Positions 31,858-44,051 of a stretch of DNA of 64,000 nucleotides are shown here, piece after piece (positions within the stretch are counted from its first letter, which is position 1; every line of letters starts with the position of its first letter). The notes below the pieces were generated by a model. It made no database searches. It was not told the DNA's origin and saw nothing but the letters and a program-made list of their open reading frames with translations. The DNA is from Favolaschia claudopus (lineage: Eukaryota > Basidiomycota > Agaricomycetes > Agaricales > Mycenaceae). A program made the translations under genes and the position numbers. The stretch spans positions 1,860,001 through 1,924,000 of the forward strand of contig JAWWNJ010000011.1 of assembly GCA_037176885.1 (NCBI GenBank), given 5' to 3'.

Positions 31858-34310
31858 AGCTCGATGTAAAGGAGAGGAGTCGGGTTACCGCGGTACATCC
31901 GCTGCTATAGGTCGGAAACTCTACCAACGGAAAAGGTGTGCAAATGATTGCAGCGAATCAAAATCCGTAGAACGGCGGTGAGCGATAACTCGGTCGAAGA
32001 GGTCCCTGCTTGACTTAAGCAAGATAAAGCAGCAGAGAGAAATTGCAAGTTTCGTTACCCTATGCTATATATCCTCAGGCGGGATTCTCCCTCTGCGGCG
32101 GACTCCGGATGAGTTTCGATAGCCTTGCTTCATAATCGTCGGCGATGTCCGACTCGTCATAATCGCTTTCGTCGCCGTTCGCCCTTGTAAGGTTATCCCA
32201 CAGAGTGAAGCCCAGATCGGAATAGAGAGTGATGAAGGGGGACAACAACCAAGGGTCTCCGACAGCCTTACGGAGGTGCTGAGATAGTTCGCCTGTTGAC
32301 TTGTGCGCCGCGTTTTCAAGTCGACGCTGACGAATTCCTTTTGAAACTAGTTCCAGATCCGCTGCTAGTTTCTCAACACCTCCGTCGATGATAAATTCTA
32401 GGCTTTTCAGACCCATATGCTTCGCGGCAGAGACGAACAATTTGCGATCTTCGTCGGGGATCGTCTCGTAGAGCGGGGAGGTCTCCAGCCGACTGCGCCA
32501 CCGCCCTGTTGTCAGAAAACCCCGGAGTGCTTCATCCATGCTCAACTGTTGGAATTTGTCCTCGTTGAGCATATCATGGAAGAATTGGGGAATTTCTTCC
32601 TTGGAGAAGCTTTGATAGTCGAAGCTGTTGACGTCGGGCATGCAATAGACGAACCATTTGTATCGGATGATACTGCTGAGGGGTTTGTGTCGGGGAAAGG
32701 GGAGATACGTGAGCTCGTGAGAGTGGTGGAAGAGCTCGCCGTAGATGACCCATGAGAGTAAGGCAGTTTCGGGGTCGTTGCATACCGTGAGGAAGTCGTT
32801 GGATTGGCTCGCGGGACCGGCTGCCAGGTCAAGGCGGCGGTTCACGGGGTTTAGTACGTCGTTTTTGTAGAGGTGAATCTTGCGGATGTCGTCCATGGAC
32901 AACTCTGCGACCTCGAGGGCGAGTTCCAGAAGTTTTTCGACGCCGCCTTGGATGGCAAGCTCGAGCTGATACCGACGTTCGCCGGAGGTGACCGCCCAAT
33001 CTGCGAGCTGGCGAGCGGTGAAAGCAATAAGGAGATGGGGGTGGGGTCGGAAGAAGACTCGGGAGTTTGCAGCAAGTCGAGGGATAAATTTGGGAGAAGG
33101 GTTTCCGCATGTGCGGTATAGTGCGCGTGAAGTAGAGAACAGGGAATAGAGATCTTCTAGCGAATGCAAATACTCCGGAAGATGCATCAGAAGTTCGGCG
33201 GGAAGGGCTTCCAGCGACATGGTGTTTTCGAAGGATAATAGTCAATGAGCTCGACTGCCAGTGAATGATGGATGGTGCGATTATCTGGTACTGTCGGCAC
33301 GGTATTTTGGGGGCACCAGCTCCGTCTTTATACTATAAGACTGAGTAGTAGTGACCGGTGGTGACTCAAGCTGCGTTGTAGACTCTAGAGTGTTGCCGAG
33401 CCACAACACGTAGTGACGAGAGTAAACCGAGGAGAGACAGTACTAGTCTTCTTGGAAATGTCACGGTCAGGGTCAGGAAGTTCAGACTGGAGGCACTTCT
33501 GCCTTCAGCACTTCAGCGCTTGATTTTTCACCACGAACAATGATGATGGAGAAGAATAAGACAGTGACTGAGTTAGGCGACTTTCAAATTCGCACACTCA
33601 GCTCTTGACTCGAACCCCCACCACGTTGCTTGACTCGCTACTCTCTTGTCCTCATCTACCGTCGTTCTCAACACCGCGCTCCTCCACTACGGCCCCCACA
33701 GCCCCCAATTACTGTCGGACTCTCTTCCAGTTCTCTGAATCTGCAATCGTACAATTGCCAGTTTGCCATGTCAAGGAAGCAAAACCTATTCTGCCTAGCC
33801 CGGGAGCACTCCATTACCCTGGAAGAATTCACTGCGTCGTACTGGACCAAAAGTTGATTCAGTCAAGCCTTCTCAAGATCGCTTCATGTCAAGCATGTCA
33901 AGGGCCGGTGTAAGTGCACTAGTGAGCGTTCCTACTATCATCGATTTAAATCCATTATTCCGGGCATGAGCCCAAGTTTTTGGCGACGAGACTCCCACCG
34001 TCGCTCAAAATTTGGCCTCTTGCGACCCGCATTTCATTTGCGCAGATATCATCTCTCGTGAATAGTACATTAGACAGCAGCCATAGTCCAAATATCAATA
34101 CCAAATCCCATGCTATCCAGTCGTTTGCCTCAAGTTCCGCCCTCATCCTCTCAAACCTCAAGTTTCCAAGTCCCGCCCAGTCCAAAGATCATTGCAAAGC
34201 CGCCATCCCAATTGCAAGTCTCATTTAGACAATGCAAAATTGCCGCAAGCCCAGTTTTTATGCATCAAATCGTCGCCCAAGCTTCACTTGCTTCAAGTCG
34301 CCCCTTCACA
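31858..34310. repeat. Segmental duplication, unit 2 (about 2.46 kb)
   Basis: Second copy of the unit at 29388. It carries the intact F-box copy C and its upstream sequence, and the similarity fades near 34300 (caagcccagtttttatgcat). The end lies about 220 bp before the RdRP start codon, so the duplication edge forms the RdRP upstream region. Confidence 0.75.
32075..33220 (-). CDS. F-box protein paralogue C, intact
   Basis: Single open frame of 381 aa, ATG 33220. The F-box-like segment is residues 2-45 (SLEALPAELLMHLPEYLHSL, EDLYSLFSTSRALYRTC). It is followed by a helical region with RQLADWAVTSGERRYQLELA and conserved blocks YGELFHHSHELTYLPFP, YKWFVYCMPDVNSFDY and IRSPPQREN near the C-terminus; these blocks are shared with copies A and B. 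An acidic stretch (DESDYDESDIADDYE) precedes the end. F-box proteins bind Skp1 and bring targets to SCF ubiquitin ligase; the target is unknown. It is the only unbroken copy of the local array, and its upstream sequence has a TATA-like run near 33335. Confidence 0.85.
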   Translation of the reverse strand: MSLEALPAELLMHLPEYLHSLEDLYSLFSTSRALYRTCGNPSPKFIPRLAANSRVFFRPHPHLLIAFTARQLADWAVTSGERRYQLELAIQGGVEKLLELALEVAELSMDDIRKIHLYKNDVLNPVNRRLDLAAGPASQSNDFLTVCNDPETALLSWVIYGELFHHSHELTYLPFPRHKPLSSIIRYKWFVYCMPDVNSFDYQSFSKEEIPQFFHDMLNEDKFQQLSMDEALRGFLTTGRWRSRLETSPLYETIPDEDRKLFVSAAKHMGLKSLEFIIDGGVEKLAADLELVSKGIRQRRLENAAHKSTGELSQHLRKAVGDPWLLSPFITLYSDLGFTLWDNLTRANGDESDYDESDIADDYEARLSKLIRSPPQRENPA

Positions 34311-34527
34311 ACGACGTCCATTATGCTCCTGGGTTGCCAGTGGCGTCGTGTGGTCCCGCCGTCCTAAATTGGCCGCCTCCGGTCGTTTGGCGCGTCGATA
34401 AGGTGTGACACGCGCTCACGTGTAGTGACCGCCTGGTTCATCTTCTCATTTACCCTGTTAGCGCATTTCTCTCCCACCTCCTCTTCAATAACCCCCCGAC
34501 GCGACACCATCCAATAGTTCCGTAAAT

Positions 34528-37500
34528 ATGCACCAAAAATCAATCTTCACCATAAAGCGCGTCCTCTTTGTACGATTACTGCTCGATCTCAGCACCGAGA
34601 ACGAGGAGGTCAAATCTCACGGCGAGTACGAGGTTCATGAATCTCGGGCTACTCGTCTTGTGGGAGACTCCCTACGCTTTATGACAGTCACTTTTACCAA
34701 GCAAACTCGCGAAACCCATCTCAGGAAGTGGCTGGAGAACATGACCAAGCCGGGCGAGTCAATCGAGTATGGGGATGCAAAGTACGTGTCAAAACCTGAC
34801 CTGCACTTTATAGCTCAACGATCTCTCAGATATGTGTTCCTTGGCTTCACAGAGAGCGGCCTCAAAGCCGGCAACATCATCTTTTTCGCTGAAGGCCCTG
34901 ACTTTAGTGTCGCCGACCTGAAAGCTCATTTCGGCAGCGACCTGAAAACGGTCTTCGACACGTTCGGGTATGGCAAGTATTCAGCGAGACTGGGGTTGTC
35001 GTTCTCGTCCACTGTGGCTACGAAGGAGGTATGTACTTGATGTTTCAGCGAATTCGGTCAAAGCAACGGCGCGCTCATACCGCATCAGATTGACCCCGCG
35101 GAACGACATTTGCTTCCGGATTTGACAGCCGCCGACGGTTCGCTCCACACCGACGGGTGCGGTCTCATCCGCGACTCGTTCGCGCAAGAGATATCGGCCT
35201 TGCTTCACCTCCCTCACGATATAGCGGGTAATCATCCCGCCATGCCGCTCGCTCTATGCAATGCTGACTCAGCTGCGTTCAGTCTTTCAAATACGCCTTG
35301 GCGGCATCAAGGGCACTCTCACTCGCTGTCCCGATGATCTCTTCGACTCGACCTGCGGATGTCGGGGCAAGACGGTCGCGTATCGGCCTTCTATGGTCAA
35401 ATACAATGAAGGACCTCATGTGCTTGAGGTTCAAAATGTTTCTCGACCTCCGAAAGCTGGGCGGCTTAACAAGCAGTTTATCGTACTGCTCCTTACCCGT
35501 GGCATCCCCCTTTCGGTGTGTTTTTACTCTTGATGAACACTGGGACAGCATAGCCTAAATACATACCAACTTTCTCTTCGCCAGGTGTTTGAGGACTTGC
35601 TCAAGACGCAGCTGGAGGAGATAGACAAGATCACCCTTGACCGGGAGAAGGCGCTGAACTGCATTGACGGTGAAGTCGATGCTGAGTGCACCGCGTTTTA
35701 CCAGGACCGTACGTCTGTCTCCTGTTGGCATTGTGCTCCCGCTGACTATTCTTTCCTTGGTAGTCTACGAGATGCTGCTTGCTGGGCATGACATGTCCGA
35801 GCCATATCTCGCCAGCCAGCTTCTCAAGTATCAGAAAACCGCGCGAGAAGGGTTGCGCAAGAAGATGAATCTTACTGTCAAGGTAAATGCTCATGTATCT
35901 TCATTGATGCAGTCACAATCTTGACCTTTTGCAGCGCTCCGGCTACTTCCTCGGCGTAGTCGACCACTGCGGCGTATTGAAGGAAGGCGAAGTGTATATC
36001 AATATACCTACCCGAGGTGGCGCGCAAGTGGGAACAGTCGCACTCATGCGAAATCCGGCACACGATCCAGATGGTGAGTATGGGTTTGCCTGATTGCGGC
36101 GTTTAAACTTACAGTTATACTAGGTGTTCGCGTTCTCGAAGCTGTCAATCGACCCGAGCTCAAACATTTGACGAATTGTATCGGTAAGAGCGTTCTTAAC
36201 ATGCACGTCTCCTGTCGATATTGAGACTGTTTTGCTGTCTAGTCTTCGCTGCTACTGGTGCGCGCAGTGAGCCGGACCGCATGGGTGGCGGGTGAGTGTT
36301 CATCGACTTGCCAATTATGACAATCCTCATTTTTTTCAAGTGACCTCGACGGGGATACGTTCTTCGCGGTGTTCGACCCCCTGCTCATCCCGAAACGTCG
36401 AGACCCTCCGAAGCCGGTGGCGACAGCAAAACAGCCTCGGGCGCGGAGCAAGACGATCACCATCGGCGGGCGTACCCAGAAGACCATTTCGGCGACCGGC
36501 AGACAAAGGAATTCGGACATGCGCACCGCTGCTATCGAGACCTTTGTCAGTATGCGGTGTAACTTTCTTCTTGGGTCGTTGTCGAACGAATGGACGTCTC
36601 TCGTCGGTGCGACGCCTGAACTTGCGGATTCGCCGATATGTAGAAGGCTTGTACCGATGATTGAGGCTGCGTTGGTGAGCTGTCGTTGAATCTCTTCTGA
36701 TGCCCTCGTGTGATGTTCCACCCAGGATATCGTGAAAAGCGGCTCGGGGCTCGCTGTCTTGCGCAGTGATTTTGATCTATTCAAAAACGAGCTGGAAAAT
36801 ATACCCCAGGCGCCTTCTGGTTGGGTTAATCCGCTTGAGCGGCTTGCGAATCTTGTGCCGAGGCCGTTGGAGTCTTCGATGACGGAGTTTACCCCTGACC
36901 CGCAGCTTGTGCTCCGCGAGAAAACGACGGAAGAGAGGTGGGCGGAGGTGATTGAGGAGGCGGAGGCTGTCATGCCGCGGTATAACTCTGCGCTGAGGAA
37001 TGCGATTGAAGCTGATAAGGAAGCGAGTGAGTGTTTTTCTTCTTCTTCTTTGACTGATTTGTTTTGGAGCTGATGATGATGATGTTGTAGAGCTCCAGGA
37101 GGACGACAGCCGGCGGGCTGACATAGTAAAGGAGGCTTTCATCAAGAGGCACTTTCCTCGTACGTTCTCACTCTTCTGCGATTATCAATTCTTTACTCAT
37201 GCTGAGTCGTGCTTACATTCAGCGATCGACAATATCCTTGAAGACACCCCAAAGTATCTGCTCAAAGCTTCGGCGTGGTATGTATCTCAGCTCTTTCGGG
37301 GTCTCGTGGAGTGCATAATGCTAATCAACCCTGCGCGCAGGTATGTCACGGGCTATAGCAAGGGCAAGCAGTCTTTTGCGTGGCTCGGGGGTCGGTGGTT
37401 GAATGCTATAAAAGCTTGTATGTCTTTCGTTTCAAAGCGTGTCTTGTTTTACCGGGGGAGTTGACGACTTTGTATTTGCAGCGAGTTGTGGGCATATACC

Positions 37501-38308
37501 CATCTCAGTTGGTGCGAGATCTACGCCTTTGACTGGCGCGATTGTTCAGGCTCCTTCAAATGCTTCGCCGGCGAAGCAGATGCCGACCGCGTCCACCACG
37601 CCAGCGCCTTCAGCTCCACCGAGGCCAATTTCGACGGTATCTACGACGCCAGCGCCAGCACCTATGGTGCAAGCACAAGTTACACCCCCTTCCCGACATG
37701 TTCCTATACAACCGCAAACTGAGACGCTATTCCCTACCAGCGGTTCGGACACAGAAACAGACTACCAGGATGTGGACAGTGATGAGTTTGAGGTTATCGA
37801 CCGGGAGAGTGTCTATGACACTGCTGCCGAAGATATCGTTCCCACTGTCACTCGACGCCCCACTCGGCCAATTCGCCCACTTGTGAGGGACAATTCGGAT
37901 GATACCTTGGTGGATGAGCCGCAGACGCCGCCTTCGCCTCCTCGAACGCTGCGTACTCGTCGTCCCTCCCCTACGACGTCATCGCCTTCGAGTGATCGTA
38001 CTGAAAGGCCGGTCGCTGGCCGACGGAGGATTGTCGCGTCGCCTGAGCGGGTGATGCCTGTGTCCGTGACGGCGACTGCGAGCGTTATAACGCGCACCTG
38101 TGCGCAGACGCGTGCTCCGGAACCATCGCGAGCGCAGACACGCGCTCCGGACATGTCGCGAGCGCGCTCGGAGCCGCCTGTGCGCACTCCCGCTGCCCCG
38201 AAAACGCATGGCCAGAAAGTGCAGGGGCATACGCACGAGTTTTTGTTGAGGCCGAATAAGGCGAGGGTTTGCGAATGTGGTACACTTTGGAATGGTGGTA
38301 ACGCTTGA
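34528..38308 (+). CDS. Cellular RNA-dependent RNA polymerase (RNA silencing)
   Basis: Fourteen exons give 1,008 aa: 34528-35028, 35089-35227, 35283-35515, 35585-35708, 35764-35882, 35935-36073, 36124-36183, 36243-36291, 36341-36674, 36726-37026, 37091-37159, 37223-37277, 37341-37417, 37482-38308. Family signatures in order: LGLSFSSTVATK, TDGCGLI, FQIRLGGIKGTL, VYINIPTRGG, RSEPDRMGGG-DLDGDTFF (the DbDGD catalytic loop), YVTGYSKG. It copies single-stranded RNA into dsRNA that Dicer cuts, as QDE-1-like enzymes do in quelling. The catalytic Asp triad is intact. The N-terminus is short: the polymerase homology begins almost at the start, whereas many fungal relatives carry several hundred residues before it. 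The last 270 residues are Ser/Thr/Pro-rich with a repeated AQTRAPEPSR/AQTRAPDMSR unit and a conserved-looking end (KVQGHTHEFLL, ARVCECG). Confidence 0.92.
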
Positions 38309-38513
38309 TTCTTCCCTCTCCCCTCCTCCCCGGCTTCTCCAGCTTCCCTCTCGTGCGCTACCTCATACCCCCCAATGTGAATGTATATCTTGGATCTGGG
38401 CGGGTCGTCTCTGTATATACTTACTGATCTCTTGGATGGAAGTCTTGTACATGTATCTGAATAACTTATTCTTACGAATTCATTGCGATGTCTGTCTCAC
38501 TTGCTTCAGCTCA

Positions 38514-38690
38514 AAGGTGGAGGGAGGGTGTACAAATAACAAGAAAGATGATGATGATGAACAGAAACAGAGCAAATGATAAGTACACGGACTGCATTAC
38601 AATGCGGACGCGCGTAAAGGCGGCATCCGCCATCGAGTCACGAATGTCCGAATAAACGCGACTAGAATCCCCTTCCTCCGCCCCGCCCGC
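38514..38690 (-). pseudogene. Duplicated 3' tail of the Sm D1 gene
   Basis: This stretch matches the end of the Sm D1 gene and its 3' flank (39706-39905) with indels. Shared segments include aaggtggaggg...gggtgtacaa, agcaaatgata, tacacggactgcattacaat, ccatcgagtcacgaa, atgtccgaat and the last codons encoding a Gly-Phe end before TAG. Only the final few codons and the 3' UTR are copied, not the Sm fold. Confidence 0.75.
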
Positions 38691-38879
38691 GTCCACGATC
38701 TATCCAGTATTCGGGTATGTTCTGCGTTTGAAAGCGCGCGGATGGTGCGAACATGTACACACAAGAGTGTAGAGTGAAAGGCCGGGTGGGAGACGAGAGT
38801 ATGGGTCTTAAAGCATATATCATCGTGATAAATCGATAGATAGATAGAAAGAGTAAAGGCTGGTGTACCGTGCGGGATG

Positions 38880-39300
38880 AGTCGGGGTGTAACACCCCGA
38901 TCCGCGCGGTGTTGGTTGGTTGATGAACGCCTATTCGTCGTCGTCGTCGTCGCTGCCCACACTCCCCTCCACTTCTTCTCCTGAGGCCTGAGCCCTCGTC
39001 GTCTAAGGTCTTCTTCCCCCTCCCCTCCCTTCCTCTCCAGTCTTCGTTGTGCGCGTTCGGTCGTTGGCAGGTTTTGGTGAACGCGCCGGGCTTCCGCCAG
39101 TGCCTGCAGGCCTGTCTTCGGTATACGTACATAGGATGGCTGGTACTGTAGGGAGAGGTCTGGTATCATTGATGCCTCGCGTGCTGTAGGATGTACATGT
39201 CGCGGTGCCATTCATATATTCGTATTTTTCGCCACACTTCCAGTACGTGTTCTCGTGTAAGTTGAAAGTGCTCGCCGCATTGACATGGGGATCGTTTCTG
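38880..39300 (-). other. Unidentified coding-like exons
   Basis: Two - strand stretches look like real coding sequence: REHVLEVWRKIRIYEWHRDM (about 39260-39200) and, in another frame, YQPSYVRIPKTGLQAL then ARRVHQNLPTTERAQRRLER (about 39150-39060), ending in a Lys/Arg-rich tail. I could not join them by a proper intron, so this may be the 3' part of a gene with a frameshift or a relic. No family recognised. Confidence 0.35.
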
Positions 39301-39869
39301 TGTGCACGAATTCAGCGTGATATTATATTCTCCGATAAGTTGAATGCATGGCCTGAACGAGACGCCCGTAAACCTAGCGGCTGATCATGATATTTGTGAA
39401 GTGAGCCTTGGGCCTCGGGCGTCAACGGTCAAGGGTTGGGGGAATGCGGTGTGCGGTCTGCGGCACCAAACCTAGGGTACGTCTTTGGTGCAGTTTTCGA
39501 GCATCCTTGGTTTTCGCCGCTGCGTCAGTGTTGTGGTTTCTGTTGCGCACCAGCTAGCTCGTCTGCTCATTCGTCTCCAACTATACTTACCTTGAGCGTG
39601 ATGTCCTGGGGATCTATCGATGGTGTTTTCCGCATTCTTTGTCGAGGAACTTTTCAACGCAGCACTGAAATCTCTTTGGGTTTGCGGTCGAAGATGGCCG
39701 CGCTGGCAAGGTGGAGGGGGAGGGTGTACAAGAAAGAAGATGAAGATTGAAAAGAAATAGAGCAAATGATACACGGACTGCATTACAATGCTTTTGCGTG
39801 CGAATGCGCGTTAGAGCGTCATTCGCCATCGAGTCACGAAAGCCCATCGCGATGTCCGAATGAACGCGG

Positions 39870-40374
39870 CTAGAAACCCCTTCCACGCCCCCTTCCTCCG
39901 CCGCCCCTTCCGCGTCCGCCGCCGCGCCCGCGATCCATGCCCCGCCCTCTTCCTCTCCCGCGCGCACCCTCGAGATCCTTCTTCCGGCCTTTGGGTTTCG
40001 GTGCGTCGTCGACTAGTAGCTGACAAAAACAGGTCAATCAAGATACAGTGATAAAAAAAGTAGTAGAGTGTAGAGAGTAGAGACGCACTGTATCGAGCGG
40101 TAATGCATCTGGGAGGACAAAATAGCGGATGTTGTTGCCGCGGATGGATAATGAGTCTAGGGACGCGGGATCGCGGTTGCGGGCGGTGATTTTGACGGCT
40201 TTGAGGTGGGTGTTCATTTGCATGTCGACGCCTGGTAGGTTTTAGTTGAAGTGTTTTGGATGGGAAAAAAGGGAGAGTGGGACCTGTTATGGTGCCGTGG
40301 ACTACTGAGCCGTTCTTGAGCTCGATGGTGACAGTCTCGTTGTTTAATTTCATGAGGAAGCGGACGAGCTTCAT
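39870..40374 (-). CDS. SMD1: Small nuclear ribonucleoprotein Sm D1
   Basis: Three exons (40284-40374, 40089-40231, 39870-40019) give 127 aa. The start [33 protein letters not shown] (Sm1) and [21 protein letters not shown] (Sm2) are nearly invariant in Sm D1. The C-terminus is Gly/Arg repeats ([15 protein letters not shown]), the site of symmetric arginine methylation in Sm proteins. It is part of the heptameric Sm ring of U1, U2, U4 and U5 snRNPs in pre-mRNA splicing, an important role in such an intron-rich genome. Its start codon lies only 49 bp from that of the divergent MAP kinase. The gene is complete, with normal introns. Confidence 0.96.
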
Positions 40375-42016
<1,642 letters not shown>

Positions 42017-44051
42017 GCGCCGTGATGGGGTTAGCCTTCTGCGGGTGCTTCAAACGACGGGGAGGTGGTGTATGAATAGTAGAGTCGCGTCGTTGTATTG
42101 GGCGGGAAGCCGTGCGCGGGCGCCGTTGCTTACCCGGGGGGGGTGCATGCCGTCGCTGAGCAAGCGGGATTGACATACAGAAGAAAGAAGGAAAGAAGAA
42201 GTAACCGAAAGTCGCAAAGCGCAATTGTGATATTATTTATCCATATCCGTTCATTCAGGTTTACTATAGTATTACGATTATTTCAATAATAAAGTCTTCT
42301 GCAAGCAATCCCCTCTGTTATATACTTGGTAATGTCTCAATGCTGGTTCACTTATTATCTTCATGTTCCTGGTACTACCACACTCGGGAAAACCCGTAAT
42401 TTATGATCGTCCCAAATTGAAAGAAAAATTCCCACTAACGTAAGTTATGGGTTGTTGTGGGTTCCTAAACGACGAAATGCCAATGTCATATGACTTTATC
42501 TATAGCGGTGCAAGCACCGGTCCCCTACTCTGATAAGTTATGTAAGGTGCCAGTAAAAAAAAGAGAGAGAGATACTAAGTTTTTATTTAATGTATACCAA
42601 GGCGGGCCAGCCAAAGCTCGCTCGGTCGACACAGCTCTCATTGGCAGGTGCGGTTTAAATTTTTGGTATACAAGACCGCCAAAGCTCGCCCGGTCCGACG
42701 CTTGCGCGCCAACCAGCTCTCATTGGCTGGTGAGGTTCAACTTTCGTATTTCTATAGCTATATATGTAATGAATTGTAAAGTACTTGATATTTTTTTGGT
42801 GAACAAGGCGGGCCAAACCTCGCTCGGTCGACGCTCGCGTGTCGACCAGCTCTCATTGGCCGGTGGGGTACTTGACTTGCCAGCGGCCAACATCTGATGC
42901 GGAGTAAATGAAGCCGTAACATTGATACCATCATCAATGATGGCATCTGAGTGAGGGGTGGGGAGTTCAGCACCACAGAACCCTACCTCTGTAAACAGAG
43001 TAGGGGAACCCACTTACCAAAACTCTCTTTTCCTTTTCTTTTCTCCTTTTCAGGCAATTGTCCTTTTTTTTCTTTCCTTTGCTAAGTTATCTGCCTATGA
43101 CGCTGGTGATGCTAAGCTCTTCTTTGACTCCGCCTGTGTCCCTTGTTTGTTCCATTGTTCTTTTGCGGGCAGTCCTCCTTCCCTCTTTCTTACCTCTCAT
43201 GTCTCTTTGTGTTAACGGGCGGCCTGTTTCTGCCTTCGCGTGCTCTTCCTCTCCTGATACTCTCTTTCCCGCCCATTGTTACTCGCGGTCTATCCTCCTC
43301 AGCAAGTTCCTCTTTGGATACCCGTTACAGTCGACCTTCCTCATTATGGAACTTTCACCATTCTTTTGCGTCCTCATCTTGCTGCACCGGAATGCATAGA
43401 AGTCACTCTTGGCGTCAATTGGAAGGCCTCTGTGCGGGTGTTGGTTCTCGCATGTTGTAGGACCTTGCTAACCCACAAATTTATAGGGGAGCGCGGAGGG
43501 AGCTACTAGCGAGCGAGGGGTGATACAGATAGGTTTTTGGGGGAGGCAACGGGGCAACAGTGTGAATGGTGTGGCTAGAGAGCCGCAGATCAACAGAAAT
43601 CTGAAGGTGTGGCGCTCAATCCCTTGAGAGATCTACTAGGGATAGCCGCGAGACCTGTGGATTGTTAGTTCAGACTTTGAATAGAAACTCACCTCTACTA
43701 TGACACCTTAGTATGGCGGTACAATATATCACTGACCTGCCGTTGAGAGTTTTCTTCGATATATCCTGGCCCAACGTTGACGGCAAATTTTGATATATCT
43801 CCAAGACCTCGGGCTTGAATCCCTATTTGGTATGAGGGGCAGGGGCAGCAGTGCCATAGTATCGTCGTCGTCGTCGCAGCCAACGAGCAGAAGTGTATGT
43901 AACAGGCATCAAAATTGTACATGTTTGGTAGACGACGTCGACGACACCTTGACGTCGTTGAGCGCGACGTCCAGAATAAAATACAAAATAAATATACAAA
44001 AATTGGGGTGCATGCCCACTCCCATGAGACATCTACACCGCCAAACGATAG
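42017..44051. other. Intergenic between the MAP kinase and the KDZ transposase
   Basis: Contains the MAPK 3' flank, a three-copy repeat (separate entry), a pyrimidine-rich stretch at 43010-43420 and a short TCG microsatellite near 43860. No supported gene. Confidence 0.5.
42598..42871. repeat. Three-copy dispersed repeat of about 60-70 bp
   Basis: Copies at about 42598-42655, 42670-42740 and 42805-42871 share aaggcgggcc-a, ctcgctcggtcgac and agctctcattggc-ggtg. Copies two and three add a self-complementary centre (in copy 3, ggtcgac...gtcgacc). AT-rich spacers separate them. Confidence 0.75.

Noticed and set aside
35029..35048. A 20-nt intron in the RdRP gene
   Set aside because: Too short for a fungal intron; extending it to the cgcatcag acceptor gives 60 nt and restores both frame and family motifs.
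37813..38187. 124-codon - strand frame
   Set aside because: Antisense shadow of the RdRP low-complexity tail.
38597..39211. 204-codon - strand frame as one gene
   Set aside because: Only its first half looks coding; the second half crosses the duplicated Sm D1 3' UTR and a GATA-repeat stretch.
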